64,000 bases of DNA from contig JAJAGP010000276.1 of assembly GCA_025084515.1 (NCBI GenBank), forward strand, positions 434,001 to 498,000, written 5' to 3'. Positions 21,938-33,422 of the stretch are shown piece by piece. The stretch's first letter is position 1. Every line of letters starts with the position of its first letter. Position numbers and translations under genes: made by a program. Origin of the DNA: Ancistrus triradiatus. Taxonomy: Eukaryota; Chordata; Actinopteri; Siluriformes; Loricariidae. The notes under the pieces are model-generated. The model had not been told where the DNA came from, ran no database searches, and was given only the letters and a program-made list of their open reading frames with translations.

Positions 21938-23326
21938 GAGAGACAAAATGAGAAAAAGAACTTAACTGTAAATCATGGTGGAAAATAAGTATTTGGTCAA
22001 TAAGAAAAGTTCAACTCAATACTTTGTAACATAACCTTTGCTGGCAAAGACAGAGGTCAAACATTTCCTGTAAGTCTTCACCAAGTTTGCACACACTGTA
22101 GCTGGTATTTTGGCCCATTCCTCCATGCAAATCTCCTCTAGAGCAGTGATGTTTTGGGGCAACACGGACTTTCAACTCCCTCCACAAATTTTCTATGGAG
22201 TTGAGTTCTGGAGACTGGCTAGGCCACTCCAGGACCTTGAAATGCTTTTTACAGAGCCACTCTTTCGTTGCCCGAGCAGCGTGTTTGGGATCATTGTCAT
22301 GCTGGAAGACCCAGCCATGTTCCATCTTCAATGCTCTCACTGATGGAAGGAGGTTTGGCTTAAAATCTCATGATACATGGCCCCGTTAATTTTTCCCTTA
22401 ACACGGATCAGTCGTCCTGTCCCCTCTGCAGAAAAAAACAGCCCCAAAGCATGAGGTTTTCCACCCCCATAATTCACAGTAGGTATGGTGTTCTTGGGAT
22501 GCAACTCAGCATTCTTCTTCCTCCAAACACGACAAGTTGAGTTTTTACCAAAAAGTTCTATTTTGGTTTCATCTGACCACATGATATTCTCCCAATCCTC
22601 TTCTGGATCATCCATATGCTCTCTGGCAAACTTCAGACGGGCCTGGACATGTACTGGCTTAAGCAGGAGGACACGCCTGGCACTGCAGGATCTGAGTACC
22701 TCTTGGTGTAGTGTGTTACTGATGGTAGCCTTGTTACTTTGGTCCCAGCTCTCTGCAGATCATTCATCAGGTCCCTCCGTGTAGTTCCGGGATTTTTGCT
22801 CACCGTTCTCATGATCATTTTGACCCCATGGGATGTGATCTTGCGTGGGACCCCAGATCAAGGGAGATTATCAAAGGACTTGTATGTCTCCATTTTCTTA
22901 CAATTGCTCCCACAGTTGATTTATTCACACCAACCTGCTTGTCTATTGTAGATTCACTCTTCCCAGCCTAGTGCAGGTTTACAATTTTCGTCCTGGTGTC
23001 CTTCGACAGCTCTTTGATCTTGAGTTTGGAGTCTGACTGTTTGAGGCTGTGGACAGGTGTCTTTTATACAGATAACGAGGTCAAACAGGTGCCATTAATA
23101 CAGGTAACAAGTGGATAATAGAAGAGCTTCCTAAAGAAGAAGTTACAGGGCTGTGAGAGCCAAAAATTTTGCTTGTTTGTGGGTGACCAAATACTTATTG
23201 TGCACCATAATTTGAAATTAAATCATTTAAAAATCCTACAATGTGATTTCCTGGATTTTTTTTTCTAATTTGGTCTCTCATAGTTGAAGTGTACCTATCA
23301 TGAAAATTACAGACCTCTTTTCGCTC
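21938..23326 (-). mobile_element. Tc1-like transposon, copy B of a pair, ends truncated
   Basis: It aligns with 18327-19707 throughout but lacks both terminal tips. Minus transposase pieces: 22615-22337 (DDPEEDWENIMWSDETKIEL, the first catalytic Asp region) and 22340-22011 (FQHDNDPKHAARATKEWLCK, WPSQSPELNSIENLWRELK). The DNA-binding part at 22818-22950 is frameshifted. The C-terminal DDE region is better kept than in copy A. Confidence 0.85.
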
Positions 23327-24214
23327 GGATCACCACCACTCACCGCTCACTGCACCAGACCCACAAAGAACACTTGCGTACATTTACGATCACTTTGTAA
23401 ATAAACTGCACCTTTTGAACTTAATTCCAGCTCTGCTCTCTGGTGTGTACTGCTGCATTTTGGTTCTAAAAACCCTGATGCTCCGCCTCAGTCTGCCGTA
23501 ACAGTACGAACCAGCCAATTAAGAACCTGCAGCGTACACACTCGAGGCAGATGTGTGAAGAGCCCACTCGCACCCCTCTGGAGCCTTTGATATCACTCCA
23601 GTCAGCTCTGCAAGCCCAAGGGACTGTACTGGCATGCCACGAGCTGCAGTTACAGGCTGCTGGAACAAAACTTCTTTTTATCCAACCAGCTCCAAGGATT
23701 GACCAAACAACTCTCCCTTTTTTCTTCTAGGGAGACACCCAACCCTTCCTCAACTCAGGGTCCACCCAACAGCAGTTCCAGCACTCCTGAAACCAATGGA
23801 TCACCACCCCCGCTGCGTGAAGTCTGGATTTCTGCACCCCAGCCTTACAATGGTGAATTGTTTAAATCTTGGGTGTTTGTTCACCAGTGCGAGCTGGTCT
23901 TGTCCCAGCAGCCGCTCACATTTGCCTCGAATACAAGCAAGATCACCTATGTGGTAGGCTTTTTACTAGTCAGAGCCCTGGCTTGTGTGAAGGTCGCTCG
24001 ACCAGGAATCGCTTCCAGCCAATGTAACTTTGCTGAGTTACTCAGCCAGTTTAGGGAGGTCTTTGACAAACTAGATTTAGCTGGAAACCCTACTTACCAC
24101 CCCGTCACCTCTGTCAGGGCCGCCGGTCGGTCGCGGACCACACCGTGGAGTTTGGGACGGTTGCATCGGGCGCCAGTTGGAATGACACCGCGCTTAAGGG
24201 TACGTTTCGCTTGA
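23327..24214 (+). mobile_element. Ty3/gypsy fragment: LTR end plus partial gag
   Basis: 23327-23502 resembles the 3' portion of a gypsy LTR (polyA-like 'gtaaataaactgcacc', ending 'gccgtaaca'), followed by a leader. The frame 23699-24214 gives a gag-like stretch (SAPQPYNGELFKSWVFVHQC, LVRALACVKV, FAELLSQFREVFD) typical of sushi-type Gag capsid. The downstream frame is lost and no pol is present. Confidence 0.7.
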
Positions 24215-24374
24215 AAACATGAAGATATAAGATGAGCTGGCAGTCCTAGACGACCCCCGGACGTTATAGGGGCTGGTTCGTCCAGCAATCCGCCTGGACG
24301 GCCTCCCTGCGAGTGTCGCATTAAACGGCGTGGCCGGGCTGCTGAGCTTAATCCCAAAGTCATTATGTGGTTGG

Positions 24375-24545
24375 GTCAGTGCCCTTGGCAAAGGTCATTT
24401 ACACTTCTGTGATGACTCCATTAATGCAGAAAAGTAAACTGAGATTTTAGAGCAACATAAGCTGCCTTCAAGAGGATAAAGTTTTCAGGGAAGTCCATCC
24501 ATGTTTCAACAAGACAATGTAAAAGAAGCAAAATCAGAAAAAGTT
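24375..24545 (+). mobile_element. DNA transposon fragment, same family as 1498-2877
   Basis: 'cttggcaaaggtcatttacacttctgtgatg' matches the core of the element in the ubtf intron. It runs on with 'caagacaatgtaaa' and is cut by the assembly gap. Confidence 0.6.
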
Positions 24546-24645
24546 NNNNNNNNNNNNNNNNNNNNNNNNNNNNNNNNNNNNNNNNNNNNNNNNNNNNNNN
24601 NNNNNNNNNNNNNNNNNNNNNNNNNNNNNNNNNNNNNNNNNNNNN
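24546..24645. other. assembly gap (100 N)
   Basis: Exactly 100 undetermined bases, a conventional size for an unknown gap. The upstream exons of the butyrophilin-like gene (signal peptide, V-type Ig domain) may be in it. Confidence 0.98.
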
Positions 24646-24748
24646 CAGGTACAGGTACTATATTATGTGAGAGGTAAATTAGACAGAATTTTTGGACAGG
24701 ATTATTAGCATTATAATCTTGACATTCCTTCCTCCCTCTCTCTTTTAG

Positions 24749-25051
24749 CTGTGGGTTCTCCTCCTGTCCTCTCCCTGCAGCTCCATCAGGACTCGGTGAA
24801 CGTTTCATGTTCTTCATGTGGTTGGTTTCCCAAACCCCACCTCATATGGGAACCTGTCAGTGAAAGCAGAGCTGTTCCTCTTCGTCCACAGTCGCTGCTT
24901 TACAGGGATGAATCAGGTGGACTTTTCTGCGTCGACAGCTGGATCCTGGTTTCCTCCTCCGTGTCGAACCTGATCTCCTGTTCCATCACTCTGTCCAGAG
25001 AAGAGAAGAGGGAAGTGAGCGTGGACGTTAGAACTGTCACCCAATCACCAG
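24749..25051 (+). CDS. Ig constant-type domain exon
   Basis: The acceptor is ctctcttttag and the donor GTTAGC. The peptide reads VGSPPVLSLQLHQDSVNVSC, with SSCGWFPKP (first Cys, and the FPKP of butyrophilin C-type domains), and FCVDSWILVSSSVSNLISCS (second Cys). It lies right of the gap. Confidence 0.85.
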
Positions 25052-28000
25052 GTTAGCTTAGGATCCAAAAATGAAGAAGCAGCACCAACGATTTATAAGT
25101 ACTTTGTGTTTATAATTTATTTTATATTAATTCATAATAAATATTATAAATGTAACTGTACTTTCAGTCTCTAATGAAGGACTGTGGAAGATCCTTTTCG
25201 CCATCGCATTCTTAATCACACTGGCCATGATCGGCATCGGCGTCTTCTACTACAGGAAATATAAAACAGGTTTGTATTTACATTTATTTTGTAGGTATAT
25301 TTAATCTAATGCGACCTTATGATTTGATACTGAGTTATGATTTGTGCTTCTGTTCTGCAGGATACATGAGAACTAAGACAGGTCAGGTTCATTTGATAAT
25401 CAAATTTTAGTTCAGTTTTATTGTCTGATTTGCATTTAATAAAGAATTAAAAGTCTGATCTGCTTCACTTTCTCAGATGAAGAGGCTCTGCAAGCAGGTA
25501 GGTCCATAAATAAAATATTAATTTTAAAATATAGAAAAACTACTGACGTCATGTTTATTTAAAACTATTGTTTGTGTTTTAAAAAGGAAACCTGACACCA
25601 CCTGTACAAGAAACCGGTATGATTTCCTTTTCTCTATATGTATATTAGGACCTGTTAAGAAAGCATTAATTCAGCACTGATACTGTTTTAGGCTGCTTTT
25701 CTTTTTACTTTACTCAGGCTGTGTCTGAAATGGTTCCTTAATCAATATGTCCTACATTCTACATGCTATAAAAAGCTGTATTAGTATATAGGGAACTGAG
25801 TTTGTGAGGGATTTAGGACACTTCCCATACATTGGCTCATTACTGTGTGACAGCAGATGCGTTGCATAAACACAAAATATCGCTTGGTTTAATAACGTAG
25901 CTGACACACAAGATAACAGCTTGTATGTTCTGTTTCTTAATAAAAGGTGCCCAAGAAAAGTAATATTTGCACTATGTAGTAGTCACCGTTGTGTTTTTCA
26001 TGTTTTTGAAGTGATTAAAAAGCAGTAAATACATTCTGCTGAAAGTTATGCACTCCTATGACTGTAGAGTCATTTGAAGATTTTACTGCCAAATATGAGT
26101 AAATTACGTTTAATCCTAATTAAATGTTAAATAATAATTAAATAATCCTAATATAAATTATTTGACCAAACTTTTGCCAGCCTTCTAAATGATCCACTGG
26201 TATTTATTATTAGGTCTTAAAACTTAATTGATTCATTAATGGTTCATATGTTCAATTTAAAATGTTTATCTATTAGTATGGCTCCAGATTGTTAAACCTT
26301 TCCTTGTGATCATCGTTTATAAATGGAAACCTGTCTAAACACACAGTTGTGCAGGGAACGTAACTGATTATAACAAATTGTAATGCATTGATAGTAAAAT
26401 ATTTTTGGAAAAACAAAAAATTTGGGCACCTTCTGTAATTTCTTTTGATGTACATTTTATTTCAGTTTGCTCGAAGGTAAACATGGAGGATTTGAGAAAG
26501 AAAGCAGGTATGTTTACATTGTTTACAGATATCGTCATGTATGAGCGGTGTTACCTTTTATATGCTGATCTGATGTGTGTTTTATATTAGGATGTGTTAA
26601 GAAAGCATTAATTCAGCACTGATACTGTTTTAGCCTGCTTTTCTTTTTACTTTACCCAGGCTGTGTCCGAAATGGTTCCTTAATCAATATTTCCTACATT
26701 CTACATGCTGTAAAAAGCTGTATTAGTATATAGAGAACTGGGTTTGTGAGGGATTTAGGACACTTCCCATACATTTACTCATTACTGTGTGACAGCGGAT
26801 GCGTTGCATAAACACAAAATATCACTTGGTTTAATAACGTAGATGACACACAAGGTAACAGCTTGTATGTTCTGTTTCTTAATAAAAGGTGCCCAAGAAA
26901 AATTATATTTGTACTGTGTAGTAGTCACCGTTGTGTTTTTCATGTTTTTGGAGTGATTAAAAAGCAATAAATGCATTCTGATGAAGTTTGTGTTATGCAC
27001 CAATATGACTGTAGTTATTTTAAGATTTAATTATTGCCAAATGTGAATAAACTTCATTTAATTCTGATTAAATATTGTAATTAATTTTCCCAGCTTTCTA
27101 GATGATCCACTAGAACATAATTGACTCATTGATGGTTCTTGTGCAGAAATATAGATTTAAATTGTTTGTCTATTAGTAAGACTTCAGATTGTTAAACCTT
27201 TTCTTGCGATTGTCATAGAGGAGTTTATAAGTGAAAACCTGTCTAAGCACTAAGTTGTGGAGGGAACGAACCTGATTATAACAAATTGTAATGCATTGAT
27301 AGTAAAATATTTTTGGAAAAACAAAATATTTGGGCACCTGTAATTTCTGTCGATGTACACTTTATTTCAGTCTGCTCGATGGTAAACATGGAGGATTTGA
27401 GAAAGAAAGCAGGTATGTTTGAATTGTTTAAAGATATCATCATGTATGAGCGGTGTTACCTTTTATATGCTGAACTGATGTGTGTTTTATTTTCACAGTG
27501 AGGATCACGCTGGATAAAACACAGGCTCACCCAGATCTAATGATTAATCCTGATTGTGACGTTGTAAGAGATGATAAAGAGGCTGCTGGAAAATATACAG
27601 GTTTTCCTTATGAACTCTGTGTACGAGGGACACAAAGCTTCAGCACTAATGACTGTGTTTATTGGGAAGTTGGACTAAAATCACCTAATGTACCAACCAA
27701 ACAATCGTGGCTGATTGGAGTCGCCGACGTTTCATACAGTGTGAGTAATAATCCAGATCAGTTAACACCTTCAAGTGGTGTTTGGTTTCTGCGCTCAGAT
27801 CCTCAAAGCATCTACAACAACACCATCCCACAGTTCACTCTAAGCACTCGGCCTGAGAGCGTCGGAGTTCTGTTAGATCACAAAAATGGAGAGCTCTCGT
27901 TTTACGATGCTACAGAGGCTGTGCTTCTGTTTACCATAAAAACCCGTTTTACAGAGGACGTCGTGCCCCTGTTTAACCCAGGTACAGGCGACGAAGCCCC

Positions 28001-28082
28001 GCTCCGAATTCTCAACCCACAGAATGATCCTCAAACTAATCCTGAAGTAAGCGCTAACGCTAATGACGCACAGCAGCACTGA
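24749..28082 (+). CDS. butyrophilin-like protein with B30.2 domain (partial, 5' missing)
   Basis: Eight exons join in frame: 24749-25051, 25168-25269, 25361-25381, 25477-25497, 25587-25616, 26466-26507, 27371-27412, 27499-28082. They encode an Ig constant-type domain, a transmembrane helix, a short cytosolic linker built from mini-exons, and a C-terminal B30.2 (PRY-SPRY) domain ending in a 30-residue tail. Every internal junction is phase 1, so the mini-exons can be skipped or repeated without frame loss. Butyrophilin-family proteins are type I membrane proteins of immune regulation; the ligand of this fish protein is unknown. Signal peptide and V-type Ig exons are not visible; they may lie in or left of the gap. 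Neighbouring sequence up to 36 kb holds decayed copies of the same 3' end. Confidence 0.85.
25168..25269 (+). CDS. transmembrane exon
   Basis: It encodes VSNEGLWKILFAIAFLITLA then MIGIGVFYYRKYKT, a single hydrophobic helix followed by a basic stop-transfer end. The acceptor is tgtactttcag and the donor GTTTGT. Confidence 0.85.
25361..25381 (+). CDS. 7-codon cytosolic mini-exon
   Basis: It encodes (G)YMRTKT between acceptor tgttctgcag and donor GTCAGG. At 21 bp, phase 1 to 1, it matches the short heptad-type exons of butyrophilin tails. Confidence 0.65.
25477..25497 (+). CDS. 7-codon cytosolic mini-exon
   Basis: It encodes DEEALQA between acceptor tttctcag and donor GTAGGT. It is 21 bp, phase 1 to 1. 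Confidence 0.65.
25587..25616 (+). CDS. 10-codon cytosolic mini-exon
   Basis: It encodes GNLTPPVQET between a weak acceptor (tttaaaaag) and donor GTATGA. Phase fits, but the acceptor is poor, so it may be cryptic. Confidence 0.45.
26466..26507 (+). CDS. 14-codon mini-exon, copy 1
   Basis: It encodes VCSKVNMEDLRKKA, with acceptor tatttcag and donor GTATGT. Phase is 1 to 1. It is duplicated at 27371-27412 with one residue changed (K to M). Confidence 0.7.
27371..27412 (+). CDS. 14-codon mini-exon, copy 2
   Basis: It encodes VCSMVNMEDLRKKA with the same splice sites as copy 1. Both or either could be used without altering the frame into the B30.2 exon. Confidence 0.7.
27499..28082 (+). CDS. 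B30.2 (PRY-SPRY) terminal exon
   Basis: The acceptor is attttcacag. PRY part: LDKTQAHPDLMINPD. SPRY part: CVYWEVGLKS, SWLIGVADVSY, GVWFLRSD, LDHKNGELSFYD and VVPLFNPGTG, the standard B30.2 signature set in order. Stop TGA is at 28080-28082, after a polar tail ending NANDAQQH. A possible polyadenylation signal aataaa is at 28452-28457. Confidence 0.92.
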
Positions 28083-28597
28083 GAAGAATCAGAAACGCGA
28101 TTATTCACAATATTAATGAAGAATTGTTAGATTCATTTATCTCTATACAGTCATGTGCAAAGGTTTGCATTTCTGCTAAATATTATTAATTAATAATTAA
28201 AACAGAATACAAAAATAGTGGCTAACATTCTGGCACCTTTCCAGGTGATCCATATATGCTCTCAGACAGGGATCGTTAAATTTGTCGGATTTAAATTTGT
28301 TCTCTGCAGAAAATGTGTGGTAATCTTAGTGTTTTGATTGAGACAGTGTTGAGAAGCAGATCACACCCACCACAGCCTACACCTCCAAAAATTTTCTGTT
28401 TGGGTGGAACAGCAGAGCTGGGGTTCACATACTTTCCCCTGGAATGTGTTAAATAAAGATCTAGAAGATTCTTGATAATCAACAAAACATAGAAATTGCT
28501 CACAAACTTTTGCATAAGACTGTAAAAGTATCACTATATGTTACTGACAGAAGTACTGATGTGAATTATAGTATAGCAGCTAATAGGATAAGTAAGT

Positions 28598-28599
28598 GT

Positions 28600-28656
<57 letters not shown>
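28598..28656. repeat. (GT)n microsatellite
   Basis: About 29 uninterrupted GT units. Confidence 0.95.
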
Positions 28657-28658
<2 letters not shown>

Positions 28659-29050
28659 AACAGTGTACAGTGGTACATCAGGGCTCAACCACCTTGGAAC
28701 ATTTTGACTAGAAACTTTAGTCTTGGTTCTCATCGTTTGCTCGGTACTTGGTGCACTTGCTAGAACTTTGTATGAGTTAAGCCGCATGACTCGTTTCAGC
28801 CGAAACTCGATTCATGAGTCACAATTCAGTTCACAGTGATTCAGAGATTCAGATTCACAATAGCTCTCCCTCAGTGCAGATCTGCGCTGTGTTTATCGTG
28901 TTTTTCTTTATTTTTACATCTGCAGTACTGCATTCTTAGTGAAGTAAATCTCCATGGGTCCTAAAATGGTTAGTAATGAGAGCCAATCGAAAGGAAACGG
29001 GCGCCGCGCCAGGCCGAGGACCGAGCCCGCACAGATCGAGTTAACAGCTA

Positions 29051-30585
29051 CAGTGGTATGAAAAGTTTGGCACCCCTGATAATTTTCATGATTTTAGTTT
29101 ATAAATCATTGGTTGTTCAGATCAGCAACTTGAGTTAAATATATCATATAGCAGATGAACACAGTGATATTTGAGAAGTGAAATGAAGTGTATAGGATTT
29201 ACAGAAAGTGTGCAGTAATTATTCAAACAAAATTAGGCAGGTGCATAAATTTGGGCACCCCAGCAGAAAAATACATCAATATTTAGTAGATCCTCCTTTT
29301 GTAGAAATAACAGCCGCTAAACGCTTCCTACAGCTTCCAGTCTGGATTCTGGTTGAAGGTGCTTTGGACCATTCTTCTTTAGAAACATCTCCAGTTCAGT
29401 CAGGTTTGATGGTTTCCGAGCATGGACAGCTCACATTTGTCTAGGGACTGAGATGGCCATTCCAGAATGTTGTACTGGTTCCTCTGCATGAATGCCTTAG
29501 TAGATTTTGAGCAGGGTTTTGGGTCGTTGGCCTCGGTGCAACTTTGTCACTGATTCTTGAACATTGTTCTCAAGAATCTGGAGATATTAACTGGAATATG
29601 CGATCCTCAACTTTAACAAGATTCCTAGTACCTGCACTGGCCACACAGTCCCGCAGCCTGATGGAACCGCTACCAAATTTTACTGTGGGTAGCAAATGTT
29701 TGTCTTGGGATGTGTGCCGCTCCTTGTTATGTCCAAATAACTCAATTTTAGTTTCATCAGTACACAGCACTTTATTCCAAAATGAAGCTGGATTGTCCAA
29801 ATGTGCTGTAGCACACCTCAAGTGACTGTGGCGTGTCTGCAGAAAAGGCTTCTTCTGCATTACTCTCCCATACAGCCTCTCCTTGTGCAAAGTGTGCTGT
29901 ATAGTTGAACGATGATTAGTGACACCATCTGCAGCAAGATGAGGTTGTAGGTCTTTGAAGGTGGTCTGTGGCTTGACTATGACTGTTCTCACCATCCTTC
30001 GCCTCTGCCTATCTGAGATTCTTCTTGGTCTGCCACTTCGGGAGTTCCTTAACTAGAACTGTGTCTGTGGTCTTCCATTGCGTCACTATGTTCCTCACAG
30101 TGGAAACTGACAGCTGAAATCTCTGAGAGAGCTTTTCCCTTTCCCTGAACCATGATGTTGAACAACCTTTGTTTTCAGGCCATTTGAGAGTTGTTTTGAG
30201 GCTCCCATGTTGCCACACTTCAGAGAAGATGCAAAGAGGAGAAAAACTTCCAATTGGCCACCATAACCCTTTCTCATAGTTGGATTCACTTGTGTATGTA
30301 GATCAAGGGTCAATGAGCTTACAAAACAAATTTTGTGTTCCAATAATTAGTGCTAAAGGTATTCAAATGACAAGGGTGCCCAAATTTATGCACCTGCCTA
30401 ATTTTGTTTGAATAATTACTGCACACTTTCTGTAAAACCTATAAACTTAATTTCACTTCTCAAATATCACGGTCTTCATCTGCTATATGATATATTTACC
30501 TGAAATTGCTGAGCTGGACAACCAATGATTTATAAAGAAAAATCATGAAAATTATCAGGGGTGCCCAAACTTTTTCATACCACTG
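29051..30585 (-). mobile_element. Tc1-like transposon, family 'gaaaagtttgg', copy 1
   Basis: Inverted ends (cagtggtatgaaaagtttgg; complement at 30562-30585) are next to TA on both sides. Minus transposase pieces: HTH part 30218-30009 (REREKLSQRFQLSVSTVRNI) and DDE part 29995-29570 (LDNPASFWNKVLCTDETKIE, LFGHNKERHT). Frameshifts are present. It is nearly the same as 44759-46355. Confidence 0.88.
29570..29995 (-). pseudogene. Tc1 transposase fragment (copy 1)
   Basis: It starts MVRTVIVKPQTTFKDLQPHL and includes the first catalytic Asp motif (VLCTDETKIELFG). The frame is lost before the second acidic motif. Confidence 0.75.
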
Positions 30586-32430
30586 TATCCATGACTCACT
30601 AAATGACACAAGATTTTTCAACTGTTTATTATAAAATAAGCTTCGTGTTAATGAATTTTGGGTAACTGTAGGTTAATGTAAGTGTTAATGTGTAATATGA
30701 TACAGAATACCAGGCAAATGTTTCCCTTAAGGAATAATGTAAACTGAATGAATGGGTTCCAGATCCCCAGGAAATCCCCCTGTATGAGGCATTATCAGCA
30801 TTAATGTAGCTGTACTGTACAGGAGCTCCCTGATTTATGATGGGGATATGTTCAACAAATCCACTAAACTATTTTAAAATAATATTAAACTATTTTAAAC
30901 ACATTAAACTATATTAAACAGTTCATCATCCATTTATCTTATGTTGGATTTGTTGGATTCATTCAGTTTAAATTATTCCTTAAGGGAAAGGTTTGCCTGG
31001 TACTCTGTTCCGTGTGTGTGTAAAAAAAAAAAAAAGTTATGGATATTAAAAACACATTATGGTTGTTAATTGAAGGCAAAACGCAGTTAGGGAAGAAGTT
31101 GTGAAACATGAACAGATCTATAAATAAGACTAAATGACGTGTTGTGGCGTCAGAACAAAAGCTTTTTGGCTTTATTAGAAGATCAAAGCCGAAGCAGATT
31201 TCGATTTTAAAGAGTCGTTCTCTTGGATCTCGTATTGTGTTCGGTCCTGTTTGCTATTGCAGTGTAGGGATTCAAAATAAGGAATCTCAGCAGGACAGGG
31301 AAGCTCGGTCACCTACAGGAGTGATGCAGAGTTTAATCATTTTAGTGACAAGCCAAGATCAGTGTTTGGGATCCCACTTATTGGGATTAAACTCCAGTTA
31401 TTGGTTAGCATAGTTAATCTGACCAGTCGGTAACCTCCAGAGGTTATAAAGAGGAGAAGGGTTCTTTTTTTAAGTTAGAGATATGCTGCCCTTTAGAACA
31501 AGATGAGGCTCTGCTTGTCTAGGATCAGATTTAAAAGAGGAACTTGCATATTTTATGGTCTAAAAAAGGATGTGGCTGACCCTCTGAACAATGCAGCTAT
31601 TGTTCAAAAGCAAAGCTAAAAGAGCAAAAATATTTTCTTTCATTCACGGAGTGAAAGATTATGGTCGGTCAGCTACGGCAGCAAGTCAGTGACAGTTCCT
31701 TACAAATATAAACTCTTATTCACAGTGTTGAGTCAGTGGACATTTCGTATTCCGATAGCCATTGTGCCATTATCATTAGACATTGCACACAGTTACGTAT
31801 GTGCAGCTATCTGATGTTGCCTATCATTTTTTAATTGCAGGGTTAATGCCCTCCCCTCCTCCAGTTTCTCTTTTGCCATTTTGCAAGGGCATTTATTTGT
31901 GTATTTATGGCAGTAACTAAGTATGTTCGTTTATGCAATCCTGATAAGAGATTATTTTTTTATGTGAACTGCTAGCATGTAAATAACGTAAAGCCTGTTT
32001 TGGTTTGATAACGTGTTTTTTATCTTATGTACATGTTTGTATTTGCAGTTTTTCTAAAATAGAAAGAATTCAAGCAAAGAGCAGAAGGGTGAGCGAAACC
32101 TGAAAGTTCAGGAAAACTAACCTTCTGCAAAGCCCTTGATTCTTCTAGGAGTTTCTGTTAGCTGCCTGCCAAGTTTAAACAAACTGTCTGTGAAGGCTGA
32201 ATGTGTTTCATTTTCTAATGTTGGGAGGTTTTTTTGTATTTAATGTTAAGTAGACTTTTGAGATTGTTTGTAGAGTATTTGCCTAGATTAATCTCTGTTC
32301 CTTCGTGATTTGCAGTACAGATATGCAAGTCTTCAGAATTATTATTAGTTATAATCGGAACTGAAAATCTGTCCTTTAATTTTGTGCTAAATGGTACATA
32401 CCTGTCCAATAAATGGTGATTTATTAAATA
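30586..32430. other. no gene recognised
   Basis: This is AT-rich. 30820-30990 has short inverted similarity ('ttccttaagggaaa'-like stretches near 30725 and 30980), suggesting a decayed repeat. No coding signal was accepted. Confidence 0.5.
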
Positions 32431-33150
32431 CTATATCCACATTTATAATCAAACTATCTAAGTAACTGCTGCCTGGGAGATTTTATGTATACCAAATTAT
32501 AATCCACATTTCTGTCACTCCTAAACATGTTGAGATTGTGTTAAAGGTCTGTGTTGAAATTTGTGTTTTATATTTAAAGGCTTATGAAAACGTGATACAC
32601 ACAAATATAATAAAACAACCAGATGTGGTACATTTTCTTCTGTCTTCTATTTGTGTTTCAGGTGGGGGGAGGCGGGGGGATGCTTGGGGAGAAATTCAAT
32701 GACTTAGAAAGTTGTGTAGACATTGTGTGGTTTATTTTATCTAAATTAATCTTAACTCCAGCAACTTTAAATGATTTGGTATCTGGACACTGAGAGCAGG
32801 ATGCGATGAGCTGTTCATTAAGAGCTGAGCAAACAGCTTGCGAGGAGTTATGCTTCATCGGTTGGTAGGTGGGGATATTCATGAGGAGCTGGACATCAAG
32901 GAGGTGCTACCTGCGGGGTGGAGCTCCAAAAGGAGGCGTAGGCAAGGAGCAGTGGTCTGAAAGGAGGAGGAGCAGAATGACTTGTACATCTTTCTTTTAA
33001 AGTGACCTCTGAGCGTATATGATAAGAGCCTCATGAAAGCGGGACCAGTGCTGAAGGTGGCTGGTTCGAGTCTCGCCTGGGCTGTCTGAGGTAAGTAAGT
33101 AATGTAAGTGTGTGTTGATTGGTTGAATTGAGTGTGTGTGATGATGTGGC
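32430..33150 (+). repeat. duplicated block, copy 1 (3' flank of the B30.2 locus)
   Basis: It aligns with 35610-36410: 'ttctgtcttctatttgtgtttc', 'ggtggggatattcatgagg', 'ctggacatcaaggaggtgct', 'gtggttcgagtctc'-type end. It includes a polyadenylation-like 'aataaaac'. It lies about 3.2 kb from its copy. Confidence 0.8.
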
Positions 33151-33167
33151 TCTGTCATGGTATGGGG

Positions 33168-33422
33168 TCGGGTCAGTGCCCTCGGCAAACGTCATTTACA
33201 CTTCTGTGATGACAGAATCAACGCAACGTTCACTGAGATCGTCCCTTCAAGATGACATCTTTTCCAGGGACGTCCATGCATTTTTCAACAAGACAATGCA
33301 AAACCACATGTTGCATTACAAAGCCACAGCAGTGGAAGAAAAGTGTATGGGTACTGGACTGGCCTGCCTGCAGTCCTGACCTGTCCCCAACAGAGCATGT
33401 GTGGAGAATTTTGAAATGAAAC
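33168..33422 (+). mobile_element. DNA transposon fragment, same family as 1498-2877
   Basis: It matches the catalytic core ('cggcaaacgtcatttacactt', 'catttttcaacaagacaatg', 'gtactggactggcctgcct'). It is decayed, without ends. Confidence 0.7.

Larger units (their letters stand above)
25640..27430 (+). repeat. tandem intronic duplication, two units of about 0.9 kb
   Basis: Unit 1 (about 25640-26520) and unit 2 (about 26580-27430) align throughout: 'aagaaagcattaattcagca', 'tgggtttgtgagggatttag' and 'acaaattgtaatgcattgat' occur in each. Each unit ends with a copy of the 42-bp exon. Divergence is moderate, so it is not recent. Confidence 0.9.

Noticed and set aside
28566..28787. Frame with long HT repeat
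   Set aside because: Translation of the GT microsatellite.
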